Source: a bacterium (GTDB lineage Bacteria; Patescibacteriota; Microgenomatia; UBA8517). Taken from it: 5,510 nucleotides of DNA. Shown here piece after piece: positions 1-4,879 of this stretch (position 1 is its first letter; every line of letters starts with the position of its first letter). Under the pieces are notes generated by a model that did not search any database, was not told where the DNA came from, and saw only the letters and a list, made by a program, of their open reading frames with translations. Location of the stretch: positions 1 through 5,510 of the forward strand of contig JAKAKU010000073.1 of the NCBI GenBank assembly GCA_021824385.1. The letters run 5' to 3'. Position numbers and translations under genes: made by a program.

Positions 1-372
1 AAAGCTCACAATAATAAAAATCCCCACAAAATGCATTCCTCTAAAGTATTGTGTGTAGTACGCGATTTCAGGAAGCTCTCCAATAAGTGCTAGAACAACT
101 GACGATAAGAACATTATTGTAACGACTTGCAGTCGCTTAACGGAGTTTGAAATATATTTCCATCGAGAAAGACTAAAAACTACAGAGAAAATAAATGCTA
201 CCAAGATTGGCAGGCTCAATCCATAATAGGGTTTTAAAATAACTTCCTTTACAAAAAATGATGACGAATAATACGGATTTGAAAATTTATATGTCGTTAA
301 AAAGTAATTAACAAAAAATGCTGCAGAACTTACTCCAAACAAAATAGCGGTCAGAAAATAAGTAGCATATGT
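1..372 (-). pseudogene. Continuation of the GT-C-like membrane protein in the shifted frame, partial at window edge
   Basis: Reading the minus strand from base 372 in the frame that follows removal of one base from the C5A8 run gives 124 codons with no stop, running exactly to base 1. The product begins TYATYFLTAILFGVSSAAFF and continues with hydrophobic stretches (around PILVAFIFSVVFS and MFLSSVVLALIG) separated by aromatic or basic loops, which matches the style of the upstream half. This frame has a stop at 388-390, before any good start, and its first ATG is internal (112-114). It is therefore a downstream exon-like remnant and not a gene of its own. The gene may be truly broken, may be rescued by slippage on the A8 run, or may carry a sequencing or assembly indel. 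The 3' end lies outside the window. Confidence 0.75.
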
Positions 373-1021
373 TTTTTTTGGGGGTAGTTATAAATGTTAA
401 ACCAAATAATCCAGTGAGAAGCATTCCAAGAACTGGGTGCACATTCCATACAAAACCAGTGAGAGCGGACAATATATAGAGCGTAGAAACGCTATCGTGC
501 CGTTTAATATAGAACGCTGAATAAATAGGTATATAAATTGCCGCAAAAAATATGGTGAACTCTTTTATAGCAATCCACTCCTGAGGAATGTTGTATGAAA
601 GAAGAAGCGACAAAAACACAATAACTTTGTTTATCTTAAAGCCTCTTAAAAGTGCATATAAAACAACGCGCATTGCAATAAAAAGTATTGCAGTAGTTTC
701 CATAATAGCCTTTGCTGCACTCACATGAAGTATTGAGGAAACAAACGAAGCGACGAGGTGTGGAAAATACTGGTAGATACGCCAATAGTTAATTCCATTA
801 GCCCATATGTTATCCCACGGGGTAATTCCATGAAGTTGTATCGACTTTACTCGAAACGCTTGATAAATCCAGTCCTGGTAGCCAGTCGACAAAAATTCAA
901 ACTTTAAGTAATAGCCAATAAGAAAATATCCGACAAAACAAATTACTCCTAGAAGAACTATGTCGGCTAGAAGGCTTAATAAGGAAAAAGAAAATGAATG
1001 GGAATGTTCGGTTTGGTGCAT
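308..1021 (-). CDS. Polytopic membrane protein, GT-C glycosyltransferase-like, N-terminal part (frameshifted)
   Basis: This 237-residue reading frame is the N-terminal part of a multi-pass membrane protein. Hydrophobic segments lie at about residues 13-38, 85-100, 108-126, 131-143, 155-172, 180-192 and 195-212. The loop after the first segment contains GYQDWIYQAF (Asp50), and WNVHPVLGM follows near residue 192. An acidic residue in the first outer loop of a polytopic protein is typical of GT-C enzymes, which use lipid-linked sugars, but I recognise no specific family. The last ~24 residues after ITTPKK (residue 216) are hydrophilic and cysteine-rich, unlike the rest, and are probably an out-of-frame artefact. 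The true continuation is in the next frame (bases 1-372). The ATG at 1019-1021 is the only ATG in this frame after an upstream stop at 1091-1093; no Shine-Dalgarno sequence is visible. It follows the signal peptidase gene on the same strand after 144 bases. Confidence 0.72.
   Translation of the reverse strand: MHQTEHSHSFSFSLLSLLADIVLLGVICFVGYFLIGYYLKFEFLSTGYQDWIYQAFRVKSIQLHGITPWDNIWANGINYWRIYQYFPHLVASFVSSILHVSAAKAIMETTAILFIAMRVVLYALLRGFKINKVIVFLSLLLSYNIPQEWIAIKEFTIFFAAIYIPIYSAFYIKRHDSVSTLYILSALTGFVWNVHPVLGMLLTGLFGLTFITTPKKNICYLFSDRYFVWSKFCSIFC
372..384 (-). other. Homopolymer C5A8 at the frameshift point
   Basis: On the coding strand five C are followed directly by eight A (plus strand T8 at 372-379, G5 at 380-384). 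Frame 0 reads ACC CCC AAA AAA AAC. With one fewer A, or one fewer C, the reading passes into the 124-codon open frame that extends to the window edge. Such a run is prone to polymerase slippage, to transcriptional slippage and to indel errors in sequencing. Confidence 0.7.
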
Positions 1022-1165
1022 TGGTACGGTACTGGTATGAGGCAGGGAAACAAATAATATATCGAAGTTTAAAAAAACTATCTGTACTGACTACTTATCT
1101 CTCACTCATGTATAGTACCACACATTGGCCCACTTTTCACTACTATAAGTATGATTTGTGCCTAT

Positions 1166-2233
1166 TTAATCAAACTTTAGTTTAAGATGCTGATTTTTGG
1201 GGTGGTGATTTGGGGTACAACTTCGATTTGAACAACTTCCCATATAAAAGTCTTTTCGAATATCATCATCCGTATTGTGGTCGATGTCGCCAAGCACCCC
1301 TTGAGTTCCCTCATCAGAATCATATTTGAACTCGTAGTGAATTTTATGCACTTCATGACCGTGATTAATTTGAACAATCACCGTTGAATTTTCGCAATGA
1401 ACATGAACTTCGTTTTCTGAACCCTCCCCGTTTCCCTCTATTTCAATATGAACGGGACAATTTCCTGTTGGTGTTGGACTTGGTGTATGGCTTGGCGTTG
1501 GGCTGGGTGTTGGTGTGGGCGAATTGGTGGGACTTGGAGTACTTGTGGGAGTTGGAGAGGGAGTAGCACTCGGGAACGCTGCTGAAATTGAAATTCCTTC
1601 TATTTTTGCCTCTGCAATAAAGGATGCAAATACTGCTTTCGCTTGATGCTGAGCGACACTAAAGCCGAGCAAAAAAAATAATACTGCGGCTACCATGAGT
1701 CGAGAAGCCTTTTTTTGTTTGTGTTTTTTGTATTCTTCTTGAATTCCATTTTTAATATCCATAAGAGACGCAAACCCAAGCATAAGCGCCGGAACAACCG
1801 TAAGCAAAATAAATCCAATAGGCTTTTTTACAAAAGCGGCGATGTGTCCAATGTAAGGAATGGCAACGATTAAGGTGCCTTGAATGTTTTTTTGTGGAAC
1901 AGTCCAAGCATCAACTGTCGTATTAAAGTCGCCTTTAGTTTTGTAACCCAGATCTGTTGTTTCAACAACCCTGTGTAAAATTGTTTCTGTCGTGTCTCTA
2001 GGGCTTAAAAAAGCAACAATATCGCCCACTTTGGGGTTTGTTTGTTTCGGATTTACCAGAGCTACAGAGCCAGCACGAACAGTAGGAGTCATTGATCCAG
2101 TGGGGACAATATACGTGCGAAGTATATTTTTGGTGGGGAGTCGTGGAGACAAAATCACAAATAAAATTGCGACCAAAAATCCATAAATAAGATATTCAGA
2201 AATTTTTCCGATGACAACAAGTGTGTGTTTCAT
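1166..2233 (-). CDS. SipW-type (S26B, Ser/His) signal peptidase I fused to a substrate-like secreted tail
   Basis: This 355-residue protein should remove leader peptides at the outer face of the membrane. After TM1 (about 14-31) comes the catalytic domain: PTGSMTPT with nucleophile Ser47, GDIVAF, then ILHRVVE with His87 where ordinary bacterial enzymes have Lys, and KGDFN (Asp102) followed by Asp108. Ser/His pairing defines the ER/archaeal/SipW branch. TM2 (140-158) is followed by a Lys-rich inner loop (161-178) and a third segment (179-195) that looks like a signal peptide. Residues 200-218 then align without gaps to the leader region of the adjacent TasA-like protein (10 of 19 identical, EGISISA at 212-218). 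A Pro/Thr/Ser linker (221-256) leads to a ~100-residue outer domain with Cys259, 280, 334, 339 and 11 His. Classical SipW is about 190 residues, so the C-terminal half is an addition. It lies 50 bases after the TasA-like gene. The catalytic assignment is secure; the role of the tail is inference. Confidence 0.93.
   Translation of the reverse strand: MKHTLVVIGKISEYLIYGFLVAILFVILSPRLPTKNILRTYIVPTGSMTPTVRAGSVALVNPKQTNPKVGDIVAFLSPRDTTETILHRVVETTDLGYKTKGDFNTTVDAWTVPQKNIQGTLIVAIPYIGHIAAFVKKPIGFILLTVVPALMLGFASLMDIKNGIQEEYKKHKQKKASRLMVAAVLFFLLGFSVAQHQAKAVFASFIAEAKIEGISISAAFPSATPSPTPTSTPSPTNSPTPTPSPTPSHTPSPTPTGNCPVHIEIEGNGEGSENEVHVHCENSTVIVQINHGHEVHKIHYEFKYDSDEGTQGVLGDIDHNTDDDIRKDFYMGSCSNRSCTPNHHPKNQHLKLKFD
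1466..1573 (-). repeat. Low-complexity Pro/Thr/Ser linker-coding repeat
   Basis: Thirty-six codons alternate Pro with Thr or Ser (units such as SPTPTPSPTPS), giving an imperfect six-base periodicity. The protein product is an extended, easily O-glycosylated spacer between the membrane part of the signal peptidase and its C-terminal outer domain. The plus strand, which is the template, is correspondingly rich in GG and GGG runs. Confidence 0.85.
1580..1636 (-). other. SipW-cognate cleavage-like region inside the signal peptidase
   Basis: These codons specify residues 200-218 (AVFASF...EGISISA). They match residues 21-39 of the TasA-like protein at 10 of 19 positions with no gap. The region follows a hydrophobic segment preceded by a Lys/Arg-rich stretch, so it has the whole layout of a signal peptide with A-x-A sites (AKA at 198-200). 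Codons for the shared EGISISA differ at most third positions from the neighbouring gene, so this is not a recent DNA duplication; the likeness is at protein level. Confidence 0.75.
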
Positions 2234-2242
2234 ATTTCATTT

Positions 2243-2268
2243 GATTCCCCGACATGAGTCAGGGAATC
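2243..2268 (-). promoter_or_regulatory. Intercistronic hairpin between the TasA-like and signal peptidase genes
   Basis: In the minus-strand transcript an 11-bp stem (GAUUCCCUGAC with GUCGGGGAAUC, one U-G wobble) closes a four-base UCAU loop. In the opposite transcript the wobble becomes a C-A mismatch, so the structure is better in the sense RNA. It begins 15 bases after the TasA-like stop and ends 9 bases before the peptidase ATG. No U-run follows, so it is not an intrinsic terminator. Its 3' arm holds GGGGA, the only Shine-Dalgarno-like stretch before that ATG. It could lower peptidase translation or protect the upstream mRNA from 3' decay. Confidence 0.6.
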
Positions 2269-2283
2269 TTTCAAACACGAAAC

Positions 2284-2859
2284 TTACTGTTGTGTTCCGG
2301 TAAGGGTAAACACGATGTTGTTTAACGATAATCCATTGATTTCGTTTCCAACCGGCTGTCCAGCTAACGCTGTACCAGCACTGTATACCGTAGGAACTCT
2401 GACAAAGACGTTATATGTTGTTTCCGTATTTGGAGCAATCGCTGCACCAGGGAAAGTAACAGGTGCCGCATTCCACTGCTTCAAGGTGATCCAACCAGTA
2501 CCAGTTGTGTTAGTAGAGTCATTTACTGCAACTTCGACTGCCTCGTTTAAGTTGGGCCAATTTGCTGCTGCGGTAAGTTGACCAGTAATTGCCAAACTAA
2601 TGGCAGATGTACTGTTGTTCTTTAAACTAAATGTAGTGCTTTGTTGAAAACCGGGATACACGTTTTGCAAATTCAAACCGGTTACCCAATCAGCTGCTTT
2701 TGAGACGTGACCAGAATCAAAAATCTCAAGAGCTGCGTTTCCAGCACTTATACTAATACCTTCGACCGTAGCTGTCGTCGAAAATGCAGCATACGCCACA
2801 CCTCCCACAACGGCAGTTGTCATGATAAGTCCGAGCATTCCAGATAAAATTTTTCTCAT
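2284..2859 (-). CDS. TasA/camelysin-like secreted protein with SipW-type signal peptide
   Basis: This 191-residue secreted protein begins with a short basic n-region (MRK), a hydrophobic core (about 5-20) and GGVAYAAFSTTATVEGISIS, the layout of SipW-dependent leaders (small residues, Phe or Tyr, then a polar stretch and G-x-x-S-x-x). Cleavage is likely after AYA (residue 24). The mature part is Ala/Thr/Asn-rich, without cysteine, and contains beta-type stretches such as TTFSLKNNSTSAISLAITG and TTYNVFVRVP, as in TasA/camelysin jelly-roll proteins that form surface or biofilm fibres. Length fits that family. It has a strong RBS 6 bases before ATG and precedes a SipW-type peptidase that is its obvious processing enzyme; the Bacillus tapA-sipW-tasA operon has a related pairing in a different order. 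Fibre formation itself is inference. Confidence 0.82.
   Translation of the reverse strand: MRKILSGMLGLIMTTAVVGGVAYAAFSTTATVEGISISAGNAALEIFDSGHVSKAADWVTGLNLQNVYPGFQQSTTFSLKNNSTSAISLAITGQLTAAANWPNLNEAVEVAVNDSTNTTGTGWITLKQWNAAPVTFPGAAIAPNTETTYNVFVRVPTVYSAGTALAGQPVGNEINGLSLNNIVFTLTGTQQ
2743..2799 (-). other. SipW-type leader cleavage region of the TasA-like protein
   Basis: Residues 21-39 (VAYAAF...EGISISA) hold the probable cleavage site after Ala24 and the conserved segment shared with the C-terminal part of the adjacent signal peptidase. Confidence 0.7.
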
Positions 2860-2865
2860 TAATTC

Positions 2866-2874
2866 TCACCCCCT
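2866..2874 (-). promoter_or_regulatory. Strong ribosome binding site of the TasA-like gene
   Basis: On the minus strand AGGGGGTGA stands 6 bases before the ATG at 2857-2859. It is a near-complete anti-SD match (AGGAGGTGA with one change). It fixes the start and suggests high translation, as expected for a structural surface protein. Confidence 0.85.
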
Positions 2875-2953
2875 TTTGAATAAATAAAAATAAAAACAGA
2901 AAAATGCGATTGAAGATTATGTAAATTTAGGGGAAATAAACTCATCTCTATTC

Positions 2954-2982
2954 ATAATACACCCACACTTCAATGAAATGAA
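2954..2982 (-). promoter_or_regulatory. Possible promoter of the TasA-like / signal peptidase unit
   Basis: On the minus strand TATTAT (2954-2959) lies 17 bases after TTCATT (2977-2982). The -10 matches five of six consensus bases and the -35 is weak. The predicted transcript would have a leader of roughly 88 bases. The -35 area includes the small palindrome TTCATTGAA, which could be an operator, but there is no independent support for that. Confidence 0.4.
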
Positions 2983-3017
2983 CAAATACCCATAGCAATG
3001 CGACTCGGCCTGTCTTT

Positions 3018-3026
3018 TGATATACT
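3018..3026 (+). promoter_or_regulatory. Extended -10 promoter of the plus-strand gene
   Basis: TGATATACT is a TGn extended -10 element with five of six bases of TATAAT. No good -35 is seen 16-18 bases upstream, which is usual for extended -10 promoters. Transcription would start near 3033, giving a leader of about 29 bases that contains the RBS AGGAGA at 3051-3056, five bases before the ATG. Confidence 0.5.
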
Positions 3027-3061
3027 ACATGGGCTCATTTCATATCTATTAGGAGAGACTC

Positions 3062-3649
3062 ATGACAAAGATGTTTGTGCTCGGAAGCCACTTAAAGTCG
3101 CTCAGTATTGATATGCTTGAACTGTATCGCGCGCGAGCGGCGAAGGATAGAATGCTTGAAAAGATTTATCGACAGGCTATTTTTCATCAGGCAGTTTCCC
3201 TTCTTTGTGTTTGTTTTCAGGTAACATTTTCACCTGAGCAACTTAAAAACATGGAGAACATCTCATTTCGAAGTGGCGTTTTGGTACTCCCATTGGGAGA
3301 AGCACGAATCGGGACTCCGAGAGCCACAAAGTTGGAGTTTCATATTTCGCCTACAGAACGAATGTTGTTTCTTGCACGATACAACCGGCAAAAAACTACT
3401 CGTCTGCGAGTCAAGGTTGAGGCACAGTCAGCAATACTCATTGGCTACAAGTTTGAAATTCTGAGGCACTTGAACGAGATGAAATCGAGTGTTTTGCAAT
3501 TGTGCGATGACGAAGGAGTTTACAAGGTTGAGAAATACGCCGATTTCAGTCCAAATGGAGATTTTGTATACGGGATTAACTTCCCAAAAAGGAACTTTCA
3601 CATTCCACAACTCGTCGCAACGATTTGTGATTTAAGAGTCGAAACATAA
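3062..3649 (+). CDS. Unrecognised cytosolic protein, single-gene transcription unit
   Basis: I do not recognise this 195-residue protein. It has no signal peptide, membrane segment or sorting signal. Residues 8-50 look helical and basic (LYRARAAKDR, then EKIYRQAIFHQAVSLL); the rest mixes probable strands (GVLVLPLGEARIG, KLEFHI, RLRVKVEAQSAILIG, FVYGINF) with one helix near 130-147. Cysteines at 49, 51, 148 and 189 do not form a clear metal site. The gene is credible: extended -10, AGGAGA five bases before ATG, and an intrinsic terminator 10 bases after the TAA. It is the only plus-strand gene here, divergent from the TasA-like unit and convergent with the sortase unit. A regulatory role for the surface genes is possible from position alone, but no DNA-binding motif is visible. 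Confidence 0.8.
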   Translation: MTKMFVLGSHLKSLSIDMLELYRARAAKDRMLEKIYRQAIFHQAVSLLCVCFQVTFSPEQLKNMENISFRSGVLVLPLGEARIGTPRATKLEFHISPTERMLFLARYNRQKTTRLRVKVEAQSAILIGYKFEILRHLNEMKSSVLQLCDDEGVYKVEKYADFSPNGDFVYGINFPKRNFHIPQLVATICDLRVET

Positions 3650-3659
3650 GGAGTATATG

Positions 3660-3691
3660 CAGGCACTTTAGCGAGTGCCTGTTATTTTTTT
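3660..3691 (+). terminator. Intrinsic terminator between convergent genes
   Basis: CAGGCACT (3660-3667) pairs with AGTGCCTG (3674-3681) around the six-base loop TTAGCG, then TTA and seven T (3685-3691). This is a perfect 8-bp stem with a T tract for the plus-strand gene. The sortase stop codon (3682-3684) lies inside the tail, so the same hairpin directly follows the sortase in the other direction, but there it lacks a T-run. Confidence 0.9.
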
Positions 3692-4218
3692 CGAAGCAGT
3701 GCAACAACAACAAGTCGCTTTGTATCCAAAAATCCACTACAGGTGTAGATAGTGACTCGAGAGTCAGTCGTTTGGGCAAGTACCGATACGTCAGTAGGAT
3801 TTACTTCTTGCACCGTAGAAACTTCATAAAAAAACTCATCTCCCGTTTTTGAAATAATTTGGATTGTGTCGCCAGGACGAACATTTTTTAAGTTACCAAG
3901 CAAATTTGGCCAATCGTGACCATAAAAAATTGCGTTTCCACTCCCTCCGATTGCAGCCGACCCACTGAGATATGAGACTCCTTTATTTGTTGTTTCCCAA
4001 TTTCCATTATTGATGGAAGCGCTGTACACCGGTAGCCAAACATGGATTGAGGGAATAATAATTCCTGTCGGTGCAGTTGTTTGATCTGAATTCTTTGAAA
4101 GTATATTTTCTGAGTTTGCAAAGGTTATGTTTTGAGGGCTATTTTGCTGATAAAACACAACGACAAAGAAGATAAAAAACAGGAAGGACAAGAAAAAGAA
4201 GAGTCGAGAAAGGTTCAT
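3682..4218 (-). CDS. Sortase (class E-like), dedicated to the upstream LAYTG protein
   Basis: This membrane-bound cysteine transpeptidase should cut its substrate between Thr and Gly of the sorting motif and join it to a cell-wall acceptor. With the start at 4216-4218 it is 178 residues: an N-terminal anchor (about 6-23), a short outer stretch, then the sortase barrel. Catalytic His101 lies in FYGHDWPNLLGNL, with VRPGDTIQI after it; Cys160 is in VTIYTCSG and Arg168 in KRLVVVALL. The frame stays open upstream to an ATG at 4299, but that adds 27 residues lying entirely inside the preceding gene. The inner ATG overlaps that gene's stop as ATGA and leads straight into the hydrophobic anchor, so coupled translation from 4218 is preferred. 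No RBS is seen. Class E sortases favour LAxTG motifs, matching the neighbour; class is inferred from that. Confidence 0.92.
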   Translation of the reverse strand: MNLSRLFFFLSFLFFIFFVVVFYQQNSPQNITFANSENILSKNSDQTTAPTGIIIPSIHVWLPVYSASINNGNWETTNKGVSYLSGSAAIGGSGNAIFYGHDWPNLLGNLKNVRPGDTIQIISKTGDEFFYEVSTVQEVNPTDVSVLAQTTDSRVTIYTCSGFLDTKRLVVVALLRKK

Positions 4219-4826
4219 GCGCGTGCGTGGCGTTTTCGAGCGAATATTCCAAGGACAAATGAAAGTCCAGAGAGAATAGCCAAAAGGCCAACCATCCATG
4301 TGCCACCTGTGTATGCTAAACCAAGAACAGAACCCGTTGAACTACTCGTCGATGCTGCTGAACTTAATACACTTCCACCACTATTCGAATTACTTGAATT
4401 ACTACTTCCCCCACCATTATTCGTGTTTCCTGAATTACATGAATAGGTTATATTTTGTGCCATATATGGCGCGTCTTGTAAGCCCCACACACTTCCTGTT
4501 GGGATAAATGTCCATCCGAGATTCTTAAGGGTTTGGATTTCGTCTTGTGTAAGAGAACTTACTTTCCACCAATTGGTTTGAATCCCTGTTCCATCACTAC
4601 TACAAAAACACTGCACGGTTCGAGCATCATCAACGGTATATACGTGGTCGGCTCCCTGAAATTCCCCAGGATTGCCAACAATACCATGTACTCCAGAATC
4701 AAACGAAACTTTTAGTACGCCTTGAGGGTTACTACAAGTGGGGAAATTGGGCACTTCGACAGCCCGCACGATCTTTGCGGAAAACAAGAAGAGAATGAGA
4801 CTGGTAAAAACAAGTCCTTTTTTCAT
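4215..4826 (-). CDS. Secreted protein with LAYTG cell-wall sorting signal (sortase substrate)
   Basis: This 203-residue precursor has a Sec signal peptide (MKK, hydrophobic core, cleavage likely after VRA at residue 22). An outer domain of about 107 residues follows, with Cys31, 73, 75 and 130 (CFC at 73-75) and aromatic stretches such as GIQTNWWKVS and GSVWGLQDAPYM. Residues 131-168 are a Ser/Asn/Gly linker. The C-terminal sorting signal is LAYTG (170-174), a hydrophobic segment (about 178-195) and a basic tail (RKRHARA). Four cysteines could form two disulfides. The outer domain is not a family I can name. The gene is immediately followed by a sortase overlapping its TGA, making a dedicated substrate-enzyme pair, and it is read from a near-consensus promoter with an extremely short leader and no RBS. 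Confidence 0.9.
   Translation of the reverse strand: MKKGLVFTSLILFLFSAKIVRAVEVPNFPTCSNPQGVLKVSFDSGVHGIVGNPGEFQGADHVYTVDDARTVQCFCSSDGTGIQTNWWKVSSLTQDEIQTLKNLGWTFIPTGSVWGLQDAPYMAQNITYSCNSGNTNNGGGSSNSSNSNSGGSVLSSAASTSSSTGSVLGLAYTGGTWMVGLLAILSGLSFVLGIFARKRHARA
4305..4319 (-). other. LAYTG sorting motif
   Basis: Codons for Leu-Ala-Tyr-Thr-Gly, followed by a hydrophobic span and a basic tail, form a standard cell-wall sorting signal of the LAxTG type. The encoded product is presumably cut between Thr and Gly by the adjacent sortase. Confidence 0.88.
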
Positions 4827-4844
4827 ATAATAAATGAATATGGG

Positions 4845-4873
4845 ATTATATCACTTCCTATAATAAGAAGCAA
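4845..4873 (-). promoter_or_regulatory. Near-consensus promoter of the sortase-substrate unit
   Basis: On the minus strand TTGCTT (4868-4873), a 17-base spacer, TG one base before the -10, and a perfect TATAAT (4845-4850) form an extended -10 promoter. The -10 ends only 18 bases before the ATG at 4824-4826, so the leader would be about 11-12 bases with no Shine-Dalgarno sequence. The -35 lies six bases beyond the stop of the preceding gene, so the unit is separately transcribed. Confidence 0.8.
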
Positions 4874-4879
4874 CTGAGC

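Noticed and set aside
1022..1165. Possible promoter or terminator in the 144-base gap (TATATTAT near 1053-1062; T7 run on the minus strand near 1071-1077)
   Set aside because: No -35 at proper distance and no stable stem before the T-run; it holds nothing I can support.
994..1185. Plus-strand 63-codon frame across the gap between two minus-strand genes
   Set aside because: No RBS or promoter, composition unlike a protein, and it overlaps the start of the membrane-protein gene and the end of the peptidase gene.
1177..1566. Other frames over the peptidase C-terminal half (a minus-strand 66-codon frame and a plus-strand Trp/Leu-rich frame)
   Set aside because: They arise from the low-complexity Pro/Thr/Ser codons and the His/Cys domain read out of frame.
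1466..1573. CRISPR-like or tandem-repeat array
   Set aside because: The periodicity is an imperfect six-base coding repeat inside one reading frame, with no repeat-spacer pattern.
2867..2936. Pairing of CCCCT in the leader with the AGGGG of the TasA-like RBS as a riboswitch-type element
   Set aside because: Only five or six base pairs across a loop of more than 50 bases, with no supporting inner structure.
4219..4299. N-terminal extension of the sortase to an ATG at 4299
   Set aside because: The 27 added residues come from within the substrate gene and lack an RBS; the ATGA-overlap start leads directly into the membrane anchor.
4132..4715. Plus-strand frames opposite the sortase substrate and sortase genes
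   Set aside because: Antisense shadows of two genes with clear motifs, signal peptide and promoter; no RBS or domain.
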